A stretch of 64,000 nt of DNA, from contig NHNW01000040.1 of assembly GCA_002786025.1 (NCBI GenBank), forward strand, positions 1-64,000. Reading direction: 5' to 3'. Shown in pieces: positions 1 to 11,367 of this stretch. Below the pieces are notes generated by a model that did not search any database, was not told the DNA's origin, and saw only the letters and a program-made list of their open reading frames with translations. The translations under genes and the position numbers were made by a program. Numbering within the stretch: the stretch's first letter is position 1; every line of letters begins with the position of its first letter. The stretch is from Zasmidium citrigriseum (lineage: Eukaryota > Ascomycota > Dothideomycetes > Mycosphaerellales > Mycosphaerellaceae).

Positions 1-2340
1 CTATAGTAGCTTATATAAGGATAATTAGTTCCCGCGCCTATATCTATATTAACGAAGAACTTAGGCCTAGGAACTTTAAAACCTATACTCGAGCCTATAT
101 AGGCTACCTAGTTAGTTTTAATAGAAATAATATCTACCGTATCTAGATACCTTCCTAGTCGAAAGTCGTCCGTATAAGGGATATTATATTTAACGAGAAT
201 TAAATCTACTAGGGGAAGTACGATTTCGACCTCGGGTACGCCTATAGGGCTAAACTAAAGTATATAATAAAGATTTAACTACCTTAGGCTACGTATAAGA
301 ACTAGTTTAGCGATATTGTTTAGCTCTATAGAGGAATTAACGTCTACGTATAACCCCTAGTAAACCGCCCGGTTATACTAGAACTACTAATAGTCTCTCT
401 AGTACTAGGACGACTAGTAGGAGCCTATTAGGATTAACTAATCGACCTAATAACTAAGAATAGCGACGTTAAACTAGAAATCCCCTATAATAGGGAAGTC
501 TAGATAAGAGAAGATATCTACTACCCGCTAGTCTAATAGTAACTAATCTTTCTAGTTAGTAAAACTAGGGGGATAGAAATATATTAGCCCTAAAGATAGG
601 TTACTAGCTAATTTCTCCCTTAACTAGTTCTAGAGGTCTAAGAATAGGCTTAGAGGCTACTTAAATACTATCTACGACCTAGACTAGATAAGCTTAGCTT
701 AGATCTTCTTCGATAAATTAAACGACCTTAGTAGAAGGTACTAAGTATATTTATAGTCGATATAAATAACTCGTTACTACCTAAGAACCCTATTAGGACT
801 AATATCCGGTCTTTACTACTTCTACCTATAAGATAGAAGAGCCTTCTAAAGTATAAGTATACTAAATACTTTAAAGCTACTACTAAGAAGGAATAGTAAA
901 AGGTAAATAATATAGAAATATAGGTTAAAATTAAAGAATACGAAGCCGACTCGAAACCTATCCCTTTAAAGTAGGTATAGGACTATAAAGGAGATAAGAA
1001 TAACCTTCTAGATAGATTTAAGGCGAGAATCTACCTAAGGGGAGATCTTTAGGACATATTTAACGATATATTTACTACGACCCTTACTATAAGGGTTTTT
1101 AGGCTAATTATAGCTATAATTAGCTACTTTAACCTAGCTACTATATAACTAGATATTATAAATACGTTCCTAAACGCTAATCTACCTTAACCTATCTATA
1201 TAAGAGCTCTAGAACCCTACTATAAGCCTAGGAGGTTACTAAAGCTCCTAAAAGCTCTTTATAGGTTAAAGGAAGCCCTAAACTTATAGTATAATCTATT
1301 TAGAGCTACGCTATATAGTTTAGGGTTTAAGGATATACTTAAATACCTTTATATAAGAGGTACTCTACTTATTTTCTTCTTTATAGATAACATTTACTTA
1401 ACCTATCTACCTAAATATAAGGTAGAAGCTTAATAGGTAAAAGCTAAGCTTATAGAAGCCTTCGAGATCTAAGATATAGGTAAACTAGAATAGTTCTATA
1501 GTATTAAGGTCGTTCGCGACCGAGAACGACGCTATATCTAGCTAAGCTAGGAAGCCTATATTAATAAGATTACCTATAGGTACGAAGTTACGGTAATTAA
1601 CGATATTAAAATACTATTACTATATAATTTCGACCCTAGCCCTACCTTAGGGGAGGCACCTACTACTAGAATTAAGTAGTTCGATAGTATAGTAGGTAGT
1701 ATTAACTTTACTACTATTTAAACTCGACCTAATATTACCTTTACGATATTATAACTTACTTAGTACCTAAAGAATCTATTAGAGGCTTATATTATTACCG
1801 TAAAGTACCTTTTAAAGTACCTACTCTATATAAAAGATAGGTCTTTAATATATAGACCCTAGTACTCTAAATAGGAGTTCTATAGCGCCTCGGACGTATT
1901 ATATACGGACGATACGACTACTAGGCGATCGAGTAAAGGATTTCTCTTCTTCCTCTTTAGGAGACTAGTAGACTAGAAGGCCTATAAGTAAAAGATAGTT
2001 ACTAAATCTAGTACTAAAGCCGAACTCTACTCTATTAGCTATATAGCGACCGAGCTAATCTAGTAGAAGAGGACAATTAACTCGATTAACCTAAAGCTAG
2101 ATATATCGTCTAAACTATTCTACGATAACCTATAGACCCTTTATATAATTATAACCCCGAGTAGATAAATTAGTACGAAAATACGATATATCGATATATA
2201 ATAGTATTAGCTACGCGAACGATACCTTAATAGAGGACTAGAGGTAGAATAGATAGATATAAATAAGATACCTATAGATAGATTAACGAAACTTCTACCC
2301 GTATAAAAGTATTAGTAGTTTCTTAACTAACTATATATAA
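1..2340 (+). mobile_element. RIP-degraded Ty1/copia retrotransposon, pol remnant (left end outside window)
   Basis: Plus-strand conceptual translation shows copia pol landmarks in the expected order, all riddled with TAG and TAA. Near 90-220 is the post-integrase linker (GYLVSFNRNNIYRI then IPS). Near 1150-1300 is reverse transcriptase (LDIINTFLNANLP, later ALYRLKEALNL). Near 1380-1400 is FIDNIYL, a decayed form of the YVDD-box region. Near 1890-2060 is RNase H (YTDDTTTRRSSKGF, then KSSTKAELYSIS). CpA and TpG dinucleotides are almost absent while CpG persists, which is the mark of RIP. This also explains why ATG codons are missing. The element is dead, its left end lies beyond the window, and no LTR could be defined. 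Identification as copia rests on motif order; confidence is high. Confidence 0.88.
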
Positions 2341-2599
2341 CTAAATACGGTTAATAGATAGAGGATAAAGCGACTATAACGTCGTAAAAGGTACATTAAA
2401 AGATAGTTATCTACCTTAACGTAGATATATAGGTTTTACGTAATATAATAATTTTATACCTAGGAAATATTTACTTATATTACGTGAAAGAGGATAATAA
2501 AGCTACCTTTATATAAAGATTAAGAAAATTACCTACGAATTCGATATTACGTACGAGTATTCTAGAATACGCTAGTAGATATTACGTTATTACGGGCCT

Positions 2600-4240
2600 A
2601 TAACTAAACTTCTTAGGCCTAGAACTAACTTAAACCTTTACCTACTATCCCCTACCTAGTCCCCTACCTCGATCGACTTTAAGCCTTCTCGATTAACCTT
2701 AAAATCCACCTTAACTACTAGCTTATAGTCGATCTTAAAGAATTCGACTACTTTAACCGTAGTTCCTAAGACGATAGCGACTCTAATACGAGCGTCGTAC
2801 GCGACTCTACCTAGTTTAATAGCCTAAATAAGATCCCTAGAGTTAAAGACTACTATACTATAGCCCTAGAGACTCTACTACCCGCCGAGTAGACGAATAA
2901 TCGTCTTTAGTAAGAACTCGACGCCTAGGCTACTAACGAGGCTATAATAGCTAAGGTTAAGGCTAATACCGCTTAGGCTACTAAGGTCGATAATAACGCT
3001 ATCTCCGACGAAAAGTCCTTCGAAGACGAGGATATAGAGAGTAAAGATAACTTCGAGGAGACTATCCGCCTTAACGACCGCCTACTATTACTAGCCTAGA
3101 AGGCTATCGTCCTTAAGACTAAGCCTAAGGTTAAGTAGGAGGCTAAGAAGACCTCCCTTCGCTATAACGACTACCTAGAGCTATTTAAGAAGAGCTCTAC
3201 CTTAAAGCTAGCTCCTAAGCCGACTAGTAACCCTCTACTAGTAGTTCTAGACCTTAGCTAACTTAGCGCTATCCTCGCTAACCTAGAGGTTCTTAAGAGC
3301 CTCTCTACTATCTTTAACCTAGCTACCTCGACTATAAAGGCCCTTCCTAAGCCGAACCCTATTAAGATCGCCCCTACTAACGATAAGTAAGACGTCGCTA
3401 ACTCGAAGACCTAGCTAGACGACCCTAAGAAGAAAGCTAAGAAGGCTACCTAAGATAGATACGTACTAACTCGCTAAGTCGATTAACTTAGCTATTCCCT
3501 CTCTAAGTAGGTCGATAAAGTTAAGGTAGGAACCTAAGATAAGCTTAGTAAGCTTTATATCGAAGACCTTAAGGATAGAAACTACGTCGTTATTCGCTAT
3601 AAAGCCTTACTAGACTCTATTAATACCTTCTACTAGGCTATACTATTCGGCTCTCGTAAGTACTTCCTTAACGACTTCTTTAATAACTTTAAGGAAGCCT
3701 CTTACCTTCTTAAGAGTAGAAAGGCTAATAAGACTAAGGGTATTAGCGCTATCTACCCTAAGCCCGCTAATACGGAGACTATCCTCCGCCGTATCTAGAA
3801 TAAGGTTATTACGGGTACCTATATAAAGGTTAAGGACGACTCTAATAATAAGCGCCTAGCCTATAAGCGTAAGGCTCCTATTTAGGTTAACTCTAACGAC
3901 GATCGTCCCTCTTATAAGCGTAAGACTCTAGCTACCCTTAAGTCCGCTCGTAAAGTTAGTAAGAAGACGCTCGACTTTAATAATAACTCTAATAATAAGA
4001 ACGACGACCTCCTCTTCCTTAGTAAGCCGCTAAAGTATAACTCTAGCTCTATTAGAGTTATTATCGCCGCTAACCTCGTTTATAAAGCCGTTAACGACGC
4101 TAAAGTCGAGGTTACGCTCTAGATTAAGGACCTCGTCTCTACTAAGGTCTACTACGAGGTTATAGCCTATATAGATAAGATTAAGCTCTACTCTCGCTAT
4201 AAGTTTAACCTCGAGGTCGCTAAGCGCGATAACTTTAAAT
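2600..4240 (+). repeat. Second RIP-degraded repeat with a gag-like or unknown reading frame
   Basis: A long plus-strand frame of about 1.5 kb is interrupted only by TAG and TAA, the stops that RIP makes from CAG, CAA and TGG. The recoverable sequence is charged and lysine-rich, with pieces such as SDEKSFEDEDIESKDN, KKTSLRYNDYLELFKKSS and KLYSRYKFNLEVAKRDNFK. It follows the copia pol remnant on the same strand. In an intact copia element gag precedes pol, so this is either a neighbouring element or a nested one. I do not recognise a family. CpA and TpG are nearly erased here too. Confidence 0.6.
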
Positions 4241-5305
4241 AAGTTATTAGAGGGTGTATTAGACGAGTACGAGTCTTACCGAGAGGCTAGCTTCTTCTAT
4301 ACTTCTTTTTAGGTTAATATACGGCTAGTATATAGCTTCTATAGTAGGATATCGAGTGTCTTAGTAGCTACTAGTCGATATCTAAGGCTAGTATTTGGCT
4401 GCTAAGTTATATCGACCTCATTTGTGTATATTAGATTGGTCGATAGCTAAAGAATCGACCTTATAGTTCATTTCATGTATTATATCGCCCCCTATGCACG
4501 TACTCGCTCATCAACCCCGGACTTCCCCGCGCGTGTTTGCGACACACGAAAGAAACAGTCGCGAAGAGCACGAATGAGAGCGAGAGGAAGAGGGAGCTAT
4601 GACTGGGTATAATGGTGGCTGCAGGGTAAGAGCGATCCCCTCATTCGCCGCCACTTAGGGGTTCCCTGATTCGGACGAATCGGAGCCTGGTGACTCTCAG
4701 CTTCGAGCGAAGTCCAGAAGCCAGGCATCTTTGTGCTCGGGCACGGAAGTCCTTGCGAGCACATCATTTTAGAGAGCCTTTTGTGTCGACGGCGGGCCGA
4801 GATGAGATTTGAGTGTTCTCTCGGTCGGACCGCGAAAGCCAACTCGCAGCCTCGTTGTGACGTGCTGGCTGGGGTCGGGATCAATGTTGATTCTTGAACT
4901 TGGAGAAAGAATTGCTCAGCTGGCGCGATGCCACGCGGCAGCAGAATGCTTTGTTCTTAAGCTCTGTTGCGTTGCAAAACCACGGCTGAAAGGATTGCCG
5001 TCCCAAAACCCATTAACGAGCAGTCCCAGCTCAATGATCGCAAGATGCCTTTTTCACGCATCAAGAAATACTTGCCCCGCATCAGGAAGCAGATCACTGG
5101 GAACACCATGCGTACGAAAGCGAATGGGCCAGAGGATCTCACAGCAACACTCACAAAAGCGGAGCCTGATGTACCTGGAACTTCCAGAAGCGGACCCGCA
5201 TGGATTGAACCGCATACCAGGAACCGCATGAGGAGCTCTGATGCACAGTAGATCATCAAGCATCAGAGCAGCTCAAATACGACTTCTGAAACCCGCAGTC
5301 AATTC
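4241..5305. other. Edge of the RIP tract and intergenic DNA
   Basis: CpA and TpG dinucleotides begin to reappear from about 4250 and are normal by about 4440, so composition changes abruptly here. The rest is ordinary-composition DNA upstream of the monooxygenase gene. Short open frames on both strands overlap one another and show no recognisable domain. I see no gene. Confidence 0.5.
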
Positions 5306-5344
5306 ATGCCTTCCCTTCCATCTCGATCATCGCCAAACGCAAAC

Positions 5345-7415
5345 ATGGTGGCACAAACCAATCCAAAATTGAAGACCCAACTCTGGGAGTATGGACAACG
5401 CAAGAGGAAGGATGGCCCCTACGCCGACAATCTGGAGGTCGATGCTCTTGTCGTTGGGGGCGGCTTCGGTGGCGTCTTCTGCTGGTGGCAGCTTCACAAA
5501 GCAGGGCTGAAGACTGTCATCTACGAAGCTGGCAATGACTTAGGTGGAACATGGCGCTGGAATTGTTATCGTGAGCGTTGCCGTCTAGTCGACATTGCAG
5601 AATCCCTCACTAACGTCATTTCAGCTGGAGCCATGGTCGACTCTGAAGTCCCTGAGTAAGGCGATGTCATCAATGAATGACGTTGAAGACCGATCCGTAC
5701 TGATCAACAATCAAGGTACCAGCTTTCCATTCCAGAGACATGGAAGACGTTAGTCGAAACCCCAACGATGTTAGATGTCTTGCTGAGAACAGCTGCACAG
5801 ATACAATTGGCCAAACAACTATCCGAACTACAAAGTAGGAGCTCATACTTTTCGCGATGCGTAACTTGACTTGGCTGACGAAGACTCCAGGAACTCAGAA
5901 ACTACTTTGACCACTGCGACAAAGTCCTCAATATCAAAGCCAACACGGCCTTTTACAGCGTCGTCACTGAGGCTCAGTTCAACACTGACGAGGGTCGATG
6001 GCATGTCAAGACCGCCGACGGTCGCACCGCCAGAGCCAAGTACTTGGTTGTTGCCGCCGGATTTGCTGCCAAGCGTTACGTGCCCAAATGGGAGGGCATC
6101 GACAAGTTCGAAGGAGTTGTTCACCATTCTTCCTTCTGGCCCGATGAGGAGATGGATGTCAGCGGCAAGCGATGTGCAATCATTGGCACCGGTGCCTCTG
6201 GCGTTCAAGTCACCCAAGCCTGGGGTCCGACTGCCAAACACTTGAAGGTCTTCCAACGCACACCTAACCTCACCGTGCCCATGCGTCAACGAGAGCTCAC
6301 AGCCCAGGAGCAGGAGCAGGCCAAGAAGTGGTACCCTGAGCTATTCGATCTTCGCGAGCGATGCTTCGGTATGGTTCATCGGTGGTCATAATGTTCAAAT
6401 TGCTGATCGGTATAGGTGGTTTCCTCTATGACTTCTGTGAGAGGAAGACCTTTGAGGATACCCCCGAAGAGCGAGAGGCCTTCTTTGAGAAGCTCTGGCA
6501 GGATGGCGGCTTCCGGTATTGGCTCGGTAACTACAAGGACTACTTGTTCGACCCCAAGGCCAACCGTGCTGTCTACGACTTCTGGGTCAAGAAGCAGCGT
6601 GCTCGTATCAATGATCCAAAAGTTGCTGCGAAGCTTGTCCCGACGGAGCCGCCACACCCGGTAAGTGCGAAAGGAAAGACGATCGTTGCGGAGCTGTGAT
6701 GAGTTGACAATGGGACCAGTGGGGATGCAAACGCCCTTGCCTCGAGTATCGATACATGGAACAATTCAATCGTCCCAATGTCGAGCTCATCGACATCAAG
6801 AACAACCCGATTGACTCTTTCAATGCGAAGGGTATCAAGCTCAAGGATGGGACACAGCACGATCTCGATGTGATTTGCATCGCCACAGGCTTCGATGTTG
6901 TCACCGGCGGAATGACAGCCATGGGACTCAAAGCCTTGAACGGTGAGACTCTGGAGAAGCAGTGGCAGAAGGCAGCAGAGACTTACCTCGGGACGACTGT
7001 GGCCGGGTATCCCAACATGTTCCATCTCTACGGGCCTCAGGGACCAACGCTGCTCTCCAACGGACCGACTTCTGTCGAGGTCCAAGGCCGTTGGATTGCC
7101 GATGTCATCAAGCAGTGCGAGCGAGATGGCATCAAGTACATCAACCCGACGGAGTGGGCAAGCAAGGAGTGGAAGAAGAAGATCAACGCCTTGAGTGACA
7201 TCTCGCTGTTCCCTCAGGTCAAGAGCACGTAAGTCTTAACACCGTCGTGCTCCAGCATTGAGACCATCTGCTAATCTGTCATCAGGTACATGGGTGGCAG
7301 CGACCCGAACAAGGTGATGGAGATGACTTGTTATGCCGGTGGTCTTTACAATTACGGCAAGGACATCCGAGCAGTTCTGCCGGAGCTTGTCGGCTTTGAG
7401 GTCGTCAAGGCTTGA
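5345..7415 (+). CDS. FAD-dependent Baeyer-Villiger-type monooxygenase (flavin-binding monooxygenase family)
   Basis: Predicted NADPH- and O2-dependent flavoprotein that inserts oxygen next to a ketone; substrate unknown. The N-terminal FAD Rossmann motif is GGGFGG, followed by GTWRWNCYPGAM across intron 1. The Baeyer-Villiger fingerprint FxGxxxHxxxWP is complete (FEGVVHHSSFWP), followed by the NADPH-binding GTGASG. Eight exons are inferred with introns 5571-5624, 5656-5715, 5749-5800, 5835-5890, 6369-6415, 6661-6719 and 7229-7285. All have GT-AG ends and all keep phase, giving about 561 residues, which is typical. The start at 5345 has a better context than the in-frame ATG at 5306, which would add 13 residues. 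No biosynthetic partner gene is adjacent. It is the first intact gene beside the RIP-destroyed tract. Confidence 0.9.
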
Positions 7416-7806
7416 TGGATGGGGGTGATGAGAACGTGTCTCCCTGCGATTGATTCGTGCCACTTAATGATCTTTGCGGAAAAGTATGTTTGCTTTCCAT
7501 CGCAGCCTTCTTGTCTTCCTTTACCCCATCACTGATGTTCTCTCGATGAAATGGGGAGTGGTCTCGTACCGCAATCCTCTATCCGTCATGTGGGCAGCCT
7601 CGAAGTACACCTTTGTCCCCAATGATCCCAGTGACTGACCACTTGTCTCGGTCTGCCATCGGAATCGTTGCCGTCCTCTCTTGTACGCATGATCGTACAA
7701 CAGTGGAGCACTAAGGAGTATGGCATGACGTTACTCCAACGTTGGGCATTCAATCCAATGTCGACTTTTTACAATAGAACATAAGCAGAAATTGCGCACT
7801 CCAAGT

Positions 7807-7925
7807 ACATTCGGCCACAGGCATTTGAAAACAGACGATCCCGTCCGCTCTCGTGTACTTAAGCAAGTGACCGCCTGATTAGTACTATAGTGGGTGACCA
7901 TATGGGAATACCGGGTGCTGAATGT
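7807..7925 (+). rRNA. 5S ribosomal RNA gene
   Basis: A 119-base match to the fungal 5S pattern. The 5' ACATTCGGC pairs with the 3' GCTGAATGT to form helix I. Inside are the conserved stretches GAAAACAGACGATCCCGTCCGCTC and the internal promoter region around ACTTAAGCAAGTGACCGCC, then TGGGTGACCA. T-rich runs follow directly, as expected for a Pol III terminator. It stands alone between protein genes, as is usual for the dispersed 5S genes of Pezizomycotina. The 3' half has slightly unusual bases (CATATGGGAATACC), so a mildly divergent or pseudogene copy cannot be excluded. Confidence 0.9.
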
Positions 7926-8209
7926 TTTGCTTTTTTGCTCGGTGCGTGGCTGAAGTTCGGTGAGTGAATGAAAGCCGGCTTGGCGTCTCAGCCTGGTGCC
8001 CTGTTGAGAAGTCAGTAGCCATCAGTCGATTTGGAAAACATTCGTGACTGCATTCGTGTGTCGAGTAGGTAGTATGTCCTTGATATTGTATCTTGGAGTC
8101 TCAGCCCGGCGCTGTGCTCGCCAAACTTTTGCCCGATTCTACACTCTTTACACTCGTATCATGTATACAATTCACTCACGACAGAAGAAACCTTTCCCTT
8201 CGTGGGATG
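7926..8209. other. Pol III termination tract and intergenic DNA
   Basis: T-runs directly after the 5S gene (TTTT, then TTTTTT) are likely terminators. Beyond them nothing is recognisable up to the stop codon of the minus-strand secreted-protein gene. Confidence 0.5.
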
Positions 8210-9105
8210 CTACATGAACGTGAACTGATGCATCTTCGCAGAGTCCAACTTCCACGTCTTTCCACCATCAGGAGTGTAGAAGTTGGTGACGTCGGCGTTC
8301 TTGGAGCCAAAAGTGTTGCTGTACGTTGGATCAGGAAGATCCATAGTGATGACAATATCGATCCATTCTATTGCAAGATTAGAGGTGGACACAGGCGCCT
8401 CTCCGTTCGGACATACCATGCGCTGGAACGGTGCCACAGTCAGTCCTGGCGCATTCGACGGCAGAGCCGAATCCTCGAGCATGTCCGGAAACTGTAACTC
8501 GTGTCACTTGACGGAGCTCAATGAAATGGATTTAAGGATTTGCATACGTGTACTCAAAGCTGACACCTGGCGTCCGTTGAGATAGGCGTATTGGTCGTAG
8601 TGACCAGTTCTATCGTTGAAGACATCTATGCAAAGTCAGCAGGAGGCGAAAAGTACGCTTGAATTTGATGGTCTTACATCGCATTGTGAAATGATCACCG
8701 GCTTTGAGCGCCGCTTCCTGACCCATGATTTGCTGGCCGGTTCTCTTTAGCGTGTAGGTGAAACCACACCACTGGTCGTCAGAGGTGAGGTCCTCACAGA
8801 TGGTGCCGCTAAGATAATTTCGTCAGGATAGTTAGTCACCACGGCAAGGTTCAGTCGTACCCAACTCCTCGATGTCTGTTACAAATGGCCTGAATGAGGT
8901 CTCCGCTCGAGGTTCCCATGCCAACCCACAGAGACGCATATCCTCCCAAGGGAAGGTTTCCCAAGGGAACGATCAAAGTGCTCCTAGCTTCACGAATAAA
9001 CGTGTTGTCGGCGGTTGGTCCCGTTGAAAAGGCAGGGCCGAATGCAGCAAGAGCGGTGCCGCAGAGCGCAACGATCACGAAGAGACTGGACTGGTAGACA
9101 CTCAT
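8210..9105 (-). CDS. Small secreted protein of unknown function
   Basis: Five exons are inferred (introns 8809-8860, 8626-8677, 8492-8547 and 8368-8416, all GT-AG and phase-consistent), giving about 228 residues. Residues 1-20 (MSVYQSSLFVIVALCGTALA) are a clear signal peptide. The mature part holds cysteines in the contexts QAICNRH, GTICEDL, DQWCGF, VECARTDCG, and ends in a WKLDS...QFTF segment. The alternating polar and hydrophobic pattern suggests a beta-rich fold, perhaps concanavalin-like, but I do not recognise the family. It may act outside the cell or at the wall. The clean splicing and codon phase argue for a real gene. Confidence 0.75.
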
Positions 9106-9539
9106 TGTTGTAACGCCTGAACATAAGAGCAGTGAGAACTCAGCGTGGGCTTGGATGACTTGAGACCTCGAGTGAGATGTCTTTAAATGGTACTTGAGGA
9201 GAGCCAGCAATCTGTCTCAAAGTAAAGCACAGGGTGAAGCGACGATCTTCGGCTCGCCGCCGCTACTACCACAAGCGTTTCAGCTGTTAGGTAGGCTCTT
9301 GACGGCAGCAACGGTATCGTTTCAGATGAAGAAAGGCTGTAACTATCTTGATTTGTATTACCGACTTCTTCTTCCCTAGCTTACTAGCATTATCTTGCTC
9401 TCGTTACTACTACTGTTTGTACCACTCGCTCTAGGCCTAAGTTGAATTCCTCCGTATATTTCTTATTCCATGTTGTTAATTCATCAACTATTTACTATTA
9501 TACTATTCTAATAGTAGCCCTAGGCAATTTTCGTGAGCC
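9106..9539. other. Intergenic DNA, AT-rich toward the right
   Basis: The left part is the promoter side of the secreted-protein gene. From about 9350 to 9535 the sequence is AT-rich with many CTA and TAG triplets, resembling a mildly RIP-affected relic. No coding motif can be read in it. Confidence 0.4.
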
Positions 9540-10295
9540 CTAAGTGGTCGACGCATCCAACATCCATTCGGCTACCCCGATAGCATGAAGCTTATTTGTA
9601 TCAAACAGGGGAACCCCTACATCCTCTGCTTTCAGTGCGAACGCCAGATCTGTGCTTCCTAGGACTACTCCTCGCGCTCCACGCTCAACCATATTTCGTG
9701 CAGATGAGATTAGTATCTCACGAAGCTCGTTCGATACTCTTCCGCTCGGCAGGTTCTCCATTAACTCGGTATGGATCGTGTTTCTTGTCTCTTGATCTTC
9801 CGGGACAAGTACTTCAACGCCATATTTGAGCTTCATACGGTCTTTAATATAGCCCTCTTCCATGACGGCTTTGGTCCCAAGCATCCCCACTTTTCGCTGG
9901 CCCTGGCGCAAAATCTCCTCTGCCGTGAAGTCCGCAATATGAAGGACTTCGAGACCGCTCATCTCCGCAACTTGCGTAGCCACTTTGTGTGGGTAGTTCG
10001 CGCAGATTGCAAACGCTTCTGCGCCCGCATTCTTCATGTGCGATAGTGCAGAGACGAAATCGTGAACGACATCGTCCCATCGATTTTGATTCATGTGATT
10101 CAGAAGCGGGTGAAAGTTGAAGGAGTGGAGGATGAGAGCGGCGGAATATCGTCCACCGAGTTGTTGGCGTATGTGGTCATTGATGACTTTGTAGTATACC
10201 GCCGATGCCTCGTACGTCATGCCTCCCAGAAGCGCGACCGTTTTTATCGTTCTGACAGTCATCTTGCGGCCGTTTTCGGCCTGAGAAAGCAGCAC
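9540..10295 (-). CDS. Aspartate/glutamate racemase family protein with one catalytic cysteine replaced
   Basis: A single-exon protein of 251 residues, a normal length for the family. The N-terminal GGMTYEAS..YY segment matches the aspartate racemase signature. The first catalytic cysteine is present at C98 in ICANYPHK. At the second position the family normally has GCTE, but here it is GSTD, with Ser214 for Cys. Two-base racemases use both cysteines, so true racemisation is doubtful. It could be a one-base racemase, an isomerase or a decarboxylase relative. The start could also be the internal ATG twelve codons in, at MTVRTIK, which is closer to bacterial N-termini. No amino-acid pathway neighbours are present. 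Confidence 0.85.
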   Translation of the reverse strand: MLLSQAENGRKMTVRTIKTVALLGGMTYEASAVYYKVINDHIRQQLGGRYSAALILHSFNFHPLLNHMNQNRWDDVVHDFVSALSHMKNAGAEAFAICANYPHKVATQVAEMSGLEVLHIADFTAEEILRQGQRKVGMLGTKAVMEEGYIKDRMKLKYGVEVLVPEDQETRNTIHTELMENLPSGRVSNELREILISSARNMVERGARGVVLGSTDLAFALKAEDVGVPLFDTNKLHAIGVAEWMLDASTT

Positions 10296-11271
10296 AACTG
10301 CTGATTGAGTGAGATGTATTTGAAAAATGGAAGGAGGAGGCTCAGATGTGAAGTTCTCTGAATGGCGCCACCGAAGCCTTTAACAGCTTTCCACGCGCCC
10401 TATTACATGTGGCACCCTGAATCACATTGACATCGATGACTGTGAATGAGATGGAGCTAGAAGATCTCAGCAAAGTCTTTCCAAAAAGCCGAATTCGACA
10501 ATTAGACGTTGATCGTGAGTGGATCAGAAGTTGAATGTGAGACCGGAGCGGAGGATCGTTGCGCCGAGTGAGTGAATGGATTCATTACCCGGCCAATCGG
10601 GTGTATCCGTATGCTTGCTCCTCTTCGAACGTTCCACTTTCGCGTTTCTGTTTCTCCTTCCGTCTCATCGCACGACAACATCATCACCGCAACCATCGAA
10701 TAACACGACAGCCATCCGATACGTCTCTTACACCACCCGCATCTTCGGTTTGAAAGGGTTGTCAAGCGCCTACTTCAGATGTGTCACGCGTGTGCCCTTG
10801 CAGGGCGGCGCGTACATACCACAGATAAGTTCGAATGCTTCAACAGGCTCAAACACGACACTTTGACAATCGCAGTGTATTCAAGCAACTACTGTGTTGG
10901 AAGTAGAAGCAGGGGGATCCCCAAATAGCTGCAGCAATCACTGAGCTTGCGAAGACCGCTGCGATACCGTGATTGAGGGACTTCGAGTGTGACATGCTGC
11001 AACTATGCGGCACAGCGGCGGTAACAATGGTCATTTTCGTCTGCCGACCACCTTCAAACGCTGCACCTTATGTTTGAGGCTTTCGTTCCCCCATCATCGT
11101 TTCAACACGCTGGTACCGGAGCCTGACGACCAGTCGTGCGGCCTGAAGAAGACTTTTCAACCATGCCGCTTGCTTCGTCTCTTCCACTCTGCATTCTGAT
11201 TTTGTTCATGACTTGGCTATAAGGTCTCCCACACCACCCTCGCTGTCTGGACTCACTTCATTGAACGAATT
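10296..11271. other. Intergenic DNA between divergent genes
   Basis: Roughly 1 kb separates the racemase-like gene from the dynamin-like gene, which point away from each other. Short open frames here have no recognisable protein features. It probably contains both promoters. Confidence 0.4.
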
Positions 11272-11367
11272 TTGCACACTATTCTACAGCCCTGTTCTTC
11301 GCATTTCCTGCCCTCCACACCAACTCATTCTACACATTTCGTAAAACTCTTTCCTCGTTTGATCGAC

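Noticed and set aside
4809..5231. Overlapping frames upstream of the monooxygenase
   Set aside because: No domain, signal peptide or splice structure; three strands of short frames overlap here, as expected by chance.
5306..7415. A secondary-metabolite gene cluster anchored by the monooxygenase
   Set aside because: No polyketide or peptide synthetase, terpene cyclase or pathway regulator is nearby; the neighbours are unrelated.
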